A stretch of 64,000 nucleotides of DNA from Mesorhizobium amorphae. Its GTDB lineage: Bacteria; Pseudomonadota; Alphaproteobacteria; Rhizobiales; Rhizobiaceae. Each line of letters begins with the position of its first letter. Position 1 is the first letter of the stretch. The stretch is from positions 11,320 through 75,319 of the forward strand of contig QFNI01000015.1 of the NCBI GenBank assembly GCA_003240775.1, written 5' to 3'. The notes beneath the pieces were generated by a model, which was not told the origin of the DNA, searched no databases, and worked only from the letters and a program-made list of their open reading frames with translations. A program made the translations under genes and the position numbers. Below, in pieces: positions 42,001-49,844 of this stretch.

Positions 42001-42945
42001 ACGTCCCGCTCCCTGTTCTTCCCCGGAGGAAGCCTGGACGAGGCGGAAGGCAGCGCGCAGGAACTCACATTCCTCGCCGCGCGGCCATATCTCGATCTTT
42101 TCTTTGAAGCCTCGCCCACGCTCACCTTCGAGGCCGGCCTCTTCGGAACATTCCTGCGATCCCAAGACATCGGCGCGAGCATCACATCGGAAGGCTTGGA
42201 GACCGAAATCGACGTGGACGGCATCAGCATCTCCCGCGCGGAACCCCGCGCCGGTTTCGCCTGGGCGCCCGCGGACGGCCAGTGGCTGCGTTTCGGATAC
42301 ATGCGCGAGGCAGGCGCCTTCTCGGCCGGCTCGCTCGCGCCGGTCGGGGTGGTCGGGCTCCAAAGCAACCAGCTGCCGCTTTCCGTGACAGGCTACTCCG
42401 ACACCTTCGCCGCCCGCTGGGAAGCGGAGTGGACGAGCCGGTTCTTCACGGTGGTGGATGCCCAGCACCAGGAATTCGAGGGCCTCAACATCCCCGAGCC
42501 CGCCGGCATCACGACGGCCGACATCGCCGAAGGCAGCCTCGACCGGGTGAGCGCCACGGCGAACTTCCATCTGGGCGGCGGGTTCGGCCTGTTCGGCACC
42601 TATGTGTGGCTCGACTCCGAAAACGAGGGTTCCGGCCCCTTCCAGGGTGATCCCCTGCCCTTCGTGCCCGAGGACGTGATCCGCACCGGCATCACTTATG
42701 TGAGCCCCGCCAATCTCAAGGTCACGGTCGCGGCCACCCGCGTGGGCGAGCGCCAGGGCGCGCTTGGCGGCGGCACCCTCGATTCCTACTGGACGGCGGA
42801 CGCCTTCCTCACCTGGGAGCCGTTCGAGAAGCGGTTCGCGCTGGAACTCGCGGGCTGCAACCTGCTCGACGAAGATTTTGATGCGGCCGACAACCTGCCC
42901 GGCTACAGCAGAACCTTCACCGGCTCGCTCAAGGTCCGGTTCTGA
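39073..42945 (+). CDS. FecR-TPR protein with C-terminal outer-membrane beta-barrel
   Basis: From the GTG at 39073 (a TTG 57 bases upstream is also possible) the protein has 1,290 residues. A signal peptide ends near GESRA. Residues about 45-170 are a FecR-like domain (LLPGDTLRTNATGALAILFS, then TPAAAAAIRGTDWAMQV). Residues about 275-600 are TPR repeats such as EAEAAFRRSIALDPNDPVGY. The last roughly 580 residues alternate like an outer-membrane barrel and end in VRF, the C-terminal Phe expected for barrel proteins. No TonB plug is seen. It is followed 40 bases on by a CHASE2 cyclase gene, so it may sense at the outer membrane. Confidence 0.78.
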   Translation: MGRGLLAAGAAICALVAATGESRADPVPRAGATAGSVIARKAGEEARLIEVGDWRNVDLRQDLLPGDTLRTNATGALAILFSDRTQVRLGRNSTLVVRSIGGAGEDSRLELQAGALWARAERGGDGVVVDTPAAAAAIRGTDWAMQVQGATTSLTVLEGQVELANPQGSVLVTQGQAASATVGQAPTRVIITTPKDREQQLNYLSARSVFVGVPTTRLSGAAGLAEVNRIRSLPEGRRSTEEEVTLAEVIATLEGIEAERAAVARARMLPLSPAQRARLDLLDAQRAGAEGRYGEAAELYASAMPRLDPERKAVARFGGFVARSLADPDRNEAPPSAEGGGPAAAFAQAVTVAFLDGLPAALEIIHDAEARFPREAGLPAIRAQIALTLDDRDQAREAVARALAIDPDDAAALEARASLRASYEGDLDGAEEDLRRAVEIAPGSSSAWNTLGLVQAGREANREAEAAFRRSIALDPNDPVGYANLAVFLLEQDRVAEARPLIDRAMALDPAFDVALAARGRLRLQTGELDAAVSDLLAASTANPAYSQGLLLLAAGLYESGDRVGAEQALDNAERLDPNDPVTPNFETAIAIDGYDSDRAIASAQEGLRRARLRGGDYAAVSANRTEGSTLNDAYRLQGLDAWGRYYGAATFDPFSATALTDQSVAGSPDPFVNELDFGGATADPTFNNGTFSAFFQGLLLDPAILASRSRGANLLRRPFVEATLGGGFVAPRDEPVGWTTSVEAQGFAASPFPISVYGAFTGQKNEDEREGGYSLAGTPADVSFTLENEDFSGIGYIAAKPTPNDRVVAYVDVRQDIDVLGDYLVTPALRIFDERIDLDPDPDGVLPADFFRLGSAAERRVEDRSLTSGLAWSHTFGYRNVASAAVFASGFERSSDTGTALAYDVEFVDPTTGGPLIDPDTGLPFTLAVGAVETVEGEYNQTALTGALSHMISFGDLTARYGVEGGRVAQEERQTTSRSLFFPGGSLDEAEGSAQELTFLAARPYLDLFFEASPTLTFEAGLFGTFLRSQDIGASITSEGLETEIDVDGISISRAEPRAGFAWAPADGQWLRFGYMREAGAFSAGSLAPVGVVGLQSNQLPLSVTGYSDTFAARWEAEWTSRFFTVVDAQHQEFEGLNIPEPAGITTADIAEGSLDRVSATANFHLGGGFGLFGTYVWLDSENEGSGPFQGDPLPFVPEDVIRTGITYVSPANLKVTVAATRVGERQGALGGGTLDSYWTADAFLTWEPFEKRFALELAGCNLLDEDFDAADNLPGYSRTFTGSLKVRF

Positions 42946-42985
42946 GAACCGCAAAGGCACCCATGCCGCCGCGGGCGGGCATTCG

Positions 42986-45010
42986 ATGGTGAGACGGCTT
43001 CCTCCCCTTCCGCGCTTCATCCGCTGGCGGCCCAGGCAATGGTGGCTGGGCTTGGCCGATGGCGGGGGAGCATCTGTCCGGACCAAGCGGCACGCAGGCA
43101 TCGCAGCGCTCGGCATAGCCGCGGCGGTCGCCTGCGTGCTCCTGCCGTCCTGGCAGCTCTGGCGGATGGCGGATGCGCGCGTGTTCGACACGCTGTCCAC
43201 GCTGAGCCCCCCGCCGCTCCCCGCGGATGGCCCGATCGTCGTGGCGATCGACGAGCCCTCATTCGCCGAACTGAATCTGCAATGGCCCTGGCCCCGCGCG
43301 CTCCATGCCGAACTGGTCGGGCACCTACGGCAAGCCGGCGCGCGCGCCATCGGCCTCGACATCATCTTCGCTGAACCCTCCGCCTCGCCCGAAGGCGATG
43401 CGGCACTCGCCGCCGCCATGGGCCCGGACGTGGTGCTCGCGGCCGACGAGACCTGGATCACGACGCCCCAGGCCCAGCAGGTCGTGCGCACCGAGCCGAT
43501 GCTGGAGCTTCTGGTGAACCGGCCCAAGATCGGCTTGGCCTCGGTCGTGCTCGACACAGACAACGTGCTGCGCCGCCTGCCGCCCGCTTCGGACGGGCTC
43601 GGGGCGGAACTGCTCGAAGCCGCCAACCGCGCGATTCCCACACCGCCGCCTGAAGGCGCGCTGATGCAGAGCTTCGGGCCGGGCCGCACCTACACGACCG
43701 TTTCCTACTACCAAGCGCTCGACCCCGAGAACTTCCTGCCGCCGGATTACTTCCAGGGCCGCGTGGTGGTGGTGGGCCTGTCGCTTCAATCGGCGGCCGA
43801 CGCGCAAGCCGGCGGCTCGGACGCCTTCGCGACCGCGCATACGGTGCGCACGGGGCGGCTGGTGCCGGGCGCGGAGGTGCAGGCGGCCGTGTTCGACAAT
43901 CTGGGCAACGGCCTTTTCATCCGCCCGATTGGGACATGGGGTGCCGCCGTCGTCGCCGTTCTCTTCGCGGCGCTCGGCGCGCTCGCCGTGTGGCGCGCCA
44001 CGGGCTGGCGGACCATTTTGTGGAGCGCGCTGGCGGTGGCTGCAGCCGCTGGCGGCTCCTTCCTCTTGCTCAGATTCGGCCGGGTCTATGCGCCACCGCT
44101 CGCACCTGCGCTTGCCTTTGTGCTGGTGGCGGCCGCCCAAGGCACGCGCGACTTCGCCGCCGAGCGCCGCCTGCGCCGCAGCATCACGCGCGCCTTCTCG
44201 CAATATGTGTCGCCCGTGATCGTGGAGCGGCTGGCGGGCGACCCGTCGCTTCTCAAGCTCGGCGGGGAGCGGCGTGACCTATCGATCCTGTTTTGCGACG
44301 TGCGCGGCTTCACCACCATCTCCGAACGGCTGAAGGACGATCCCGAAGGCCTCACGCGCCTGATCAACCGCCTGCTCGACCCATTGAGCCGAGTGGTGAT
44401 CGACCACGGCGGCACGATCGACAAATATATCGGCGACGCGCTCATGGCGTTCTGGAACGCGCCTCTGGAAGACCCCGACCACGCGCTCCACGCCACCCGC
44501 GCGGGGCTTGCGATGTTCGACGCGCTCGACAGGCTGAACGAGGAATTGCGCCTGGAAGCAGAGGCCAAGGGCGAGGAACCGCTGGCGTTGCGCATCGGCG
44601 TGGGCGTGAACACCGGCTCCTGCGTGGTGGGCAACATGGGATCGCAGATGCGCTTCGACTATTCGGCGCTGGGCGATGCGGTGAACCTCGCCTCGCGCCT
44701 CGAAGGCGAGACCAAGAATTTCGGTGTGTCGCTGCTGGTGGGGCCAGAAACCGCGCGCGACATCGGCCGGCGGCTGCCGCTGGCGCCGCTCGACCGCATC
44801 CGCGTCAAGGGCAAGACCGAGCCCGTGCTGGTTTCGGCAGTGCTGCCCGAAGGCTCGGACACCGAGGCGCTGATCGGGCACGGGCTGATGCTCGAGGATT
44901 TCTGGGCCGGACGGCTCGCCTCAGACGACACCCGCCTCCTGCTGCTCGCCGCCAGACTGCCCGCGCTCGACGCCTTCTATGACGGGCTGAAGCGCCGCGT
45001 CGGTGTGTGA
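42986..45010 (+). CDS. CHASE2 domain class III adenylate cyclase
   Basis: This 674-residue inner-membrane protein has one N-terminal helix, a periplasmic CHASE2 domain (residues about 60-300; IVVAIDEPSFAELNLQWPWP), three membrane helices near 310-385, and a cytoplasmic cyclase. All catalytic residues are present: metal Asp438 (FCDVRGFT) and Asp484, adenine-specifying Lys480 and Asp564, and transition-state Asn567 and Arg571. It should make cAMP from ATP in response to a periplasmic signal. The ATG at 42986 is chosen, though its ribosome site is weak. The upstream FecR-TPR-barrel gene is its likely partner. Confidence 0.88.
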   Translation: MVRRLPPLPRFIRWRPRQWWLGLADGGGASVRTKRHAGIAALGIAAAVACVLLPSWQLWRMADARVFDTLSTLSPPPLPADGPIVVAIDEPSFAELNLQWPWPRALHAELVGHLRQAGARAIGLDIIFAEPSASPEGDAALAAAMGPDVVLAADETWITTPQAQQVVRTEPMLELLVNRPKIGLASVVLDTDNVLRRLPPASDGLGAELLEAANRAIPTPPPEGALMQSFGPGRTYTTVSYYQALDPENFLPPDYFQGRVVVVGLSLQSAADAQAGGSDAFATAHTVRTGRLVPGAEVQAAVFDNLGNGLFIRPIGTWGAAVVAVLFAALGALAVWRATGWRTILWSALAVAAAAGGSFLLLRFGRVYAPPLAPALAFVLVAAAQGTRDFAAERRLRRSITRAFSQYVSPVIVERLAGDPSLLKLGGERRDLSILFCDVRGFTTISERLKDDPEGLTRLINRLLDPLSRVVIDHGGTIDKYIGDALMAFWNAPLEDPDHALHATRAGLAMFDALDRLNEELRLEAEAKGEEPLALRIGVGVNTGSCVVGNMGSQMRFDYSALGDAVNLASRLEGETKNFGVSLLVGPETARDIGRRLPLAPLDRIRVKGKTEPVLVSAVLPEGSDTEALIGHGLMLEDFWAGRLASDDTRLLLLAARLPALDAFYDGLKRRVGV

Positions 45011-45138
45011 CGAAGGGTCAAGCCGCTATTGCCCCAGGGAATAACGGGGCCATGTAACGAAGGACGACCCCTCAGCCACACAGCCAAGGGAGACGTCTCC
45101 TGTTTCTCGGCCGCATTCTTCTCGGACTGCTCGTTGTC

Positions 45139-46509
45139 GTGCTTCTGGCCGGAGCGGGGTTCCTCGCTTATGCCTGGGAAAGCCCCATCGCTCCCCTGGA
45201 GGCACAGGCCGCCGCCACGGCAGACCCCGTCCTCGTGGCGCGCGGCGCGGAACTGGCCGCCATCGGCAACTGCATCACGTGCCACACCGCGCCAGGCGGG
45301 CGTCCCTTCGCCGGCGGCCGCGCACTCGAAACACCGTTCGGCACGATCCACGCCACCAACATCACGCCCGATCGCGAAACGGGCATCGGCGCTTGGTCGG
45401 AGGAGGCGTTCAACCGTTCCATGCGCGAAGGCGTGGACCGCGAAGGCAACCACCTCTACCCTGCTTTTCCCTACGACCACTTCACGCGCGTGACCGATGA
45501 AGACAACCGCGCGCTCCACGCCTATCTGATGACGGTGCCCGCGGTGCAGGCCGAAGCGCCCGCGAACGACCTTCCCTTTCCGCTCGACCAGCGCATCCTG
45601 GTCGCCGGCTGGAAGCTCCTCTTCTTCCGCCCCGGCGCACACCAACCCGACCCCGCGCTTCCACCAGAGGTGGATCGTGGCCTTTATCTCGCGGAAGGGC
45701 TGGGCCATTGCGGCTCCTGCCACACACCCCGCAACAGCCTGGGTGCGGAGATCGCCGACGCCCATTGGGACGGCGCGGAACTCGACGGCTGGCACGCCTA
45801 TGCCATCAACGAGAAATCGCCAGCGCCTCTTCCCTGGACGCGGGAGAAAATGGCCTTCTACCTCGCCCACGGATTCGAGGCAGAGCACGGCGTCTCGCGC
45901 GGCTCGATGGCGCCCGTCACCACCAATCTGGGTGCAGCCGCCAGCGAGGACGTGGAAGCGCTCGCGGCCTATGTGATCCACCGCATGGGCGAGCCGAGCG
46001 CGGAACGGCAGGCGGCCGCCCAGGCCTCGCGCGAGGCGGCAGGCATCTCCGCCGAGACCACGGCAGCGCTTGCGCCCACGGGTGACAGCCAGACAGCGCC
46101 CGCGACAAGCAGCGAGGAGGGCCGCGCCATCTATCAGGCAGCCTGCGCGTCCTGCCACGAGGCAGGCAGGCCCGTGCCCTATGGCGGGCTCAATCTCCAT
46201 CTCAGCACGGCCGCCAATGCGCCAAGCCCGCAGAACCTCATCAACGTCACGCTCTGGGGTCTGCCCGCGCCCGAGGGTGCCGGCGGCGCCGTGATGCCCG
46301 GCTTCGAGGGTGCGCTCGGTGCCGCCCAGATGACCGCGCTCCTTTCCTTCCTGCGCGCAGAGTTCAGCCAGAACAAGGAGCCGTGGCCCGATCTCGCGCA
46401 GCGCGTGGAAGACACGATGAGCGGGCGCACGCCCGTTTCCCTCTACCGTTCGGACGGTGCGAGTGCTGCCCCCTCCGACCCCGCCGCGAGGACAGGCCCA
46501 TGGCAGTGA
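45139..46509 (+). CDS. Triheme cytochrome c subunit of an aldehyde dehydrogenase
   Basis: Three CxxCH heme sites are visible: CITCH (residues 45-49), CGSCH near 192 and CASCH near 336. The canonical start is the GTG at 45139, but AAGGGAGA precedes an in-frame CTG at 45100 by about eight bases, and starting there would give a full hydrophobic anchor (LLGLLVVVLLAGAGFLAYAW). The anchored protein would face the periplasm. It overlaps the 2Fe-2S subunit gene by 10 bases, so it is the electron acceptor of this molybdenum enzyme and passes electrons to the respiratory chain. Confidence 0.88.
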   Translation: MLLAGAGFLAYAWESPIAPLEAQAAATADPVLVARGAELAAIGNCITCHTAPGGRPFAGGRALETPFGTIHATNITPDRETGIGAWSEEAFNRSMREGVDREGNHLYPAFPYDHFTRVTDEDNRALHAYLMTVPAVQAEAPANDLPFPLDQRILVAGWKLLFFRPGAHQPDPALPPEVDRGLYLAEGLGHCGSCHTPRNSLGAEIADAHWDGAELDGWHAYAINEKSPAPLPWTREKMAFYLAHGFEAEHGVSRGSMAPVTTNLGAAASEDVEALAAYVIHRMGEPSAERQAAAQASREAAGISAETTAALAPTGDSQTAPATSSEEGRAIYQAACASCHEAGRPVPYGGLNLHLSTAANAPSPQNLINVTLWGLPAPEGAGGAVMPGFEGALGAAQMTALLSFLRAEFSQNKEPWPDLAQRVEDTMSGRTPVSLYRSDGASAAPSDPAARTGPWQ

Positions 46510-46973
46510 CGCTCCGGGTGAACGGCGCCGAGCACCAGATCGAATCCGAGCCCGACACGCCCCTCCTCTACGTGCTGCGCGACGAACTGGAGCTGAACGG
46601 CGCGAAGTTCGGCTGCGGCTTGGGTCAGTGCGGCGCCTGTACCGTCATGGTGGACGACAAGCCGGTGCTGTCCTGCATCACGCCCGTGATGCTGCTCGTC
46701 GGCCGCGCCGTCACCACCGTGGAAGGCTTGGGGACCCAGGAAGCGCCCGGGCCCATGCAGGAGGCCTTTATCGCCGAGCAGGCAGCGCAGTGCGGCTATT
46801 GCATTCCCGGCATGATGATGCGCGCCGAGGCGCTTCTGCGGCGCGAGCCCGATGCGAGCGAGGCTGCGATCCGCACCGCGCTCGAAGCCAATCTGTGCCG
46901 CTGCGGCACGCATTCGCGCATCCTGCGCGCGGTGGTCCGCGCCCGCGACCTCAAGCGCGGAGGTGCCGCATGA
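46500..46973 (+). CDS. Small [2Fe-2S] subunit of a xanthine-dehydrogenase-type aldehyde dehydrogenase
   Basis: This 157-residue subunit has two clusters. Cys39, 44, 47 and 59 form the plant-ferredoxin-like one (FGCGLGQCGACTVM), and Cys98, 101, 133 and 135 form the second (QCGYCIPGM, NLCRCGTH). It resembles IorA of isoquinoline 1-oxidoreductase and CoxS. The ATG overlaps the cytochrome gene. It links the molybdenum site to the cytochrome and is probably exported with its twin-arginine partner. Confidence 0.92.
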   Translation: MAVTLRVNGAEHQIESEPDTPLLYVLRDELELNGAKFGCGLGQCGACTVMVDDKPVLSCITPVMLLVGRAVTTVEGLGTQEAPGPMQEAFIAEQAAQCGYCIPGMMMRAEALLRREPDASEAAIRTALEANLCRCGTHSRILRAVVRARDLKRGGAA

Positions 46974-49228
46974 ACGCTCCCCTTTCCCGCCGCTCGCTGC
47001 TCAAGGGCACGGGCGCTCTGGTGGTGGCCTTTTCCGTGTCCCGCGCCTGGGCGCAGGAAGGCGAGGTCGCAGGCGGTGCGCAGCAGGAGGCGGCGCCTGA
47101 GCTTCCCGGCGCGCTCGCCCAGAGCCCCAGCCTCGACAGCTGGATCCGGATCGAGGCGGACGGCACGATCCGCGTCTTCACCGGCAAGGCCGAACTCGGC
47201 CAAGGCATCCGCACAGCGATCACCCAGGTCGCGGCCGAGGAACTGATGGTGGAGGCCGCCGACATCACGCTCGTCACCGCAGACACCGGCCAGACGCCCA
47301 ACGAAGGCTACACGGCCGGCAGCCAGTCCATGCCCAACAGCGCGACCGCCGTGCGCAACGCGGCAGCCCAGGCGCGCGCGCTCCTGATCGCGGAGGCCGC
47401 GCGGCGTTGGAACAGCGATCCCGCGACCCTGCGCGCCGAAGGAGGCGCGGTGCTGGGCGCGGGCGATCAGCGTCTCGGCTATGGCGAGCTGGTTTCCGAC
47501 CAGCTTCTGCGGGTGGACGCTCAGCCGGAAAGCCCGCTGACACCGGACGGGAGCTTGCGCCTGATCGGCCAGTCCCTGCCGAGGGTCGACATTCCCGGCA
47601 AGGTCACGGGGGCACCGGCCTATGTGCAGGACATGCGCCTGCCCGGCATGGTTCATGCCCGCGTAGTGCGTCCACCGAGCTATCGCGCCCGGCTGGAAGG
47701 CCTCGACATGGCCACGGTGGAAGCGATGCCCGGCGTGGTCGCGGTGATCCGTGACGGCGATTTCCTGGCTGTGGTGGCGGAGCGTGAATTCCAGGCGGTG
47801 AAGGCCATGCGAGCGCTTTCGCGCGCCGCGCGCTGGAGCGAGGAGGAAAGCCTGCCCGCCGACACCGATCTTTCCCGCTTCCTGCGTGGGCTTCCCGTCG
47901 AAGACGGCACGGTGATCGCCCAAGGCACGCCTGTTCCTGCCGCGCAGACCTATGAGGCCACCTACAACCGGCCCTACCAGGCACACGGCTCGATCGGCCC
48001 TTCATGCGCGGTGGCGCAACTCGAAGGGGATGCGATGACCGTGTGGTCGCACACGCAAGGGGTCTATCCCGACCAGAAGGCCATCGGCGAGATGCTGGGC
48101 CTGGGGCCGGACCGGTTGCGCGTGATCCATGTCGAGGGTGCCGGCTGCTACGGGCATAACGGCGCGGACGACGCAGCCGCCGATGCCGCGCTGATCGCCT
48201 CCAAGCTGCCCGGCCGTCCCGTGCGCGTGCAGTGGACGCGCGAGCAGGAGCATGGCTGGGAGCCGCTTGGGCCCGCCATGACCATGGACGTGCGCGCAGG
48301 GCTCGATGCCCAGGGGCGCATCGTCAACTGGGATTACGAACTCTGGAGCAACATCCACTCGACACGGCCGGGCCCCGCGGGCGCGCTGCTTGCCGCGCGC
48401 CACAAGGCAAACTCCTTCGCGCCCGAGGAACCCAAGCTCGAAATCTCGCGCTCGGGCAATGGCGATCGCAATTCGGTGCCGCTTTACTCCATTCCCGCCA
48501 AGAACGTCGTCTGGCACTTCCTGCGCGATATGCCCGTGCGGGTCTCCGCCCTGCGGGGCCTGGGCGCCTATGCCAACGTGTTCGCTATCGAATCCACGAT
48601 GGACGAGCTGGCGCTCCTTGCGGGCCAGGACCCCGTCACCTTCCGGCTGGCCCATCTCGATGACCCCCGCGCCCGCGCAGTCGTGGAGGAGGCAGCCAGC
48701 CGTTTCGGCTGGAGCAGCGATCCCCTGCCCGCCAACCAGGGGCGCGGCTTCGCATTCGCGCAATACAAGAACTTCGCGGCCTATTGCGCGATAGCGCTCG
48801 ATCTCACGGTGGAGCCCACCACCGGCCGCATCCAGGTGGGGCGCGTGGTGTCCGCCATCGACAGCGGGCACGCAGTGAACCCCGACGGCATCCGCAACCA
48901 GACCGAAGGCGGCATCAACCAGTCGCTGTCCTGGACGCTCTTCGAAGCCGTGCCCTTCGATCGCACGCGCATCACCGGGATCGACTGGGCGACCTATCCG
49001 ATCCTGCGCTTCGGCCAAGTGCCGGCGTCGATCGAGGTGCACATCATCGACCGGCCCGGCGAGCCCTTCCTGGGAACCGGCGAGGCGGCGCAGGGGCCGA
49101 TGGGCGCGGCGGTGGCCAATGCCGTGCGCCATGCCTCGGGCGTGCGCCTGGCCGACCTGCCTTTCACGCGCGATCGCGTGCGGGCCGCACTAACGCCAGG
49201 CGGAACCGCGCCGGCTGCGGCGGGTTAG
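46970..49228 (+). CDS. Molybdenum subunit of a periplasmic aldehyde dehydrogenase (IorB-type)
   Basis: This 752-residue subunit starts MNAPLSRRSLLKGTGALVVA, a twin-arginine signal, so it is exported folded. It has the family motifs GKAELGQGIRTAITQVAAEE, GSQSMPNSATAVRNAAAQAR and the C-terminal active-site-type Glu in FLGTGEAAQGPMGAAVAN. The ATG overlaps the small subunit gene by four bases. The three genes form a membrane-bound dehydrogenase of the acetic-acid-bacteria aldehyde dehydrogenase or IorAB type. The substrate may be an aldehyde or a heterocycle. Confidence 0.9.
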   Translation: MNAPLSRRSLLKGTGALVVAFSVSRAWAQEGEVAGGAQQEAAPELPGALAQSPSLDSWIRIEADGTIRVFTGKAELGQGIRTAITQVAAEELMVEAADITLVTADTGQTPNEGYTAGSQSMPNSATAVRNAAAQARALLIAEAARRWNSDPATLRAEGGAVLGAGDQRLGYGELVSDQLLRVDAQPESPLTPDGSLRLIGQSLPRVDIPGKVTGAPAYVQDMRLPGMVHARVVRPPSYRARLEGLDMATVEAMPGVVAVIRDGDFLAVVAEREFQAVKAMRALSRAARWSEEESLPADTDLSRFLRGLPVEDGTVIAQGTPVPAAQTYEATYNRPYQAHGSIGPSCAVAQLEGDAMTVWSHTQGVYPDQKAIGEMLGLGPDRLRVIHVEGAGCYGHNGADDAAADAALIASKLPGRPVRVQWTREQEHGWEPLGPAMTMDVRAGLDAQGRIVNWDYELWSNIHSTRPGPAGALLAARHKANSFAPEEPKLEISRSGNGDRNSVPLYSIPAKNVVWHFLRDMPVRVSALRGLGAYANVFAIESTMDELALLAGQDPVTFRLAHLDDPRARAVVEEAASRFGWSSDPLPANQGRGFAFAQYKNFAAYCAIALDLTVEPTTGRIQVGRVVSAIDSGHAVNPDGIRNQTEGGINQSLSWTLFEAVPFDRTRITGIDWATYPILRFGQVPASIEVHIIDRPGEPFLGTGEAAQGPMGAAVANAVRHASGVRLADLPFTRDRVRAALTPGGTAPAAAG

Positions 49229-49252
49229 AGCGTCGAGACAGGGAGTTTCGCG

Positions 49253-49354
49253 ATGCCCGCTTCCCCGCCCAGACCCATTCCCGACCCCGAGCCGCCGCTG
49301 CCCTCGCCGCTTCCGCCCGACCCCGGCCCGGCGGACCCGATGCCGACGCGCTGA
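49253..49354 (+). CDS. Proline-rich small protein, 33 aa
   Basis: A 33-codon open frame begins at ATG 49253 with AGGGAG about seven bases upstream. It is mainly Pro with Asp, Leu and Glu (MPASPPRPIPDPEPPLPSPL at its start) and lies 24 bases after the aldehyde dehydrogenase operon. It has no signal peptide or helix. It could be a real small protein or a chance open frame in GC-rich DNA; the ribosome site favours the former. Confidence 0.4.
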   Translation: MPASPPRPIPDPEPPLPSPLPPDPGPADPMPTR

Positions 49355-49367
49355 GGGTCGAGCGCAC

Positions 49368-49721
49368 TCACTTGTTGCGTGCGATCCATTCCTTGAGCTG
49401 CGCGATCTCGCGCTCTTGTGCGGCCACGATGTCGTTGGAAAGCTTCGTCAGCTCGGGATCGTTCTCGTCGCTCGCCAGATAGCTCTTCGCCATGTCGATG
49501 GCTGCCTGATGGTGGGGAATCATCATCTCGGCGAAATCGATCCCTGCCTTGCCGGTCATGGCCATGCTCTTCATGGCTTCGTCCATGCGCTGCATGGCGT
49601 CCATATATTCGGCGGAAGCGCCAGTCGCCCCGTGGCTGCCGTGATGGCCCGAGTGATCTTGCGCGAATGTCGTCCCGGCCGTGCCGAGCAGAAGTGCCAG
49701 AGCCAGCGTCGCGGTCTTCAT
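49368..49721 (-). CDS. DUF305 family secreted protein
   Basis: This 117-residue protein has a signal peptide ending TTFAQ, then a helical domain matching DUF305: YMDAMQRMDEAMKSMAMTGK, then FAEMMIPHHQAAIDMAKSYL. The His-His pair and Met-rich helix are typical and suggest metal binding. A CueR-type operator and promoter lie upstream and a CueR gene is divergent, so it is probably a copper-induced periplasmic protein. Confidence 0.9.
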   Translation of the reverse strand: MKTATLALALLLGTAGTTFAQDHSGHHGSHGATGASAEYMDAMQRMDEAMKSMAMTGKAGIDFAEMMIPHHQAAIDMAKSYLASDENDPELTKLSNDIVAAQEREIAQLKEWIARNK

Positions 49722-49749
49722 GTGCGTCTCCCTTTAGAAGCGTCACGGA

Positions 49750-49780
49750 GGGATGAGGCTTCCACCAGGGGCAAGGTCAA
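49750..49780 (-). promoter_or_regulatory. CueR/MerR-type operator-promoter of the DUF305 gene
   Basis: On the minus strand TTGACC (49775-49780) and CATCCC (49750-49755) are separated by 19 bases, the stretched spacer of MerR-family promoters. A 21-base dyad, ACCTTGC-N7-GGAAGCC (49757-49777), fills the spacer and matches five of seven positions per arm in the CueR consensus. CueR would bend it and turn it on with copper. Confidence 0.7.
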
Positions 49781-49844
49781 GCCGCATCCATCCTGGCCAG
49801 AGTGCGCATGGCGCATTATCTCTCGTGGCTTCGAGGACACGTTC

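Noticed and set aside
41740..43689. A 649-codon minus-strand open frame under the barrel and cyclase genes
   Set aside because: It spans a real gene boundary on the other strand and has no motif.
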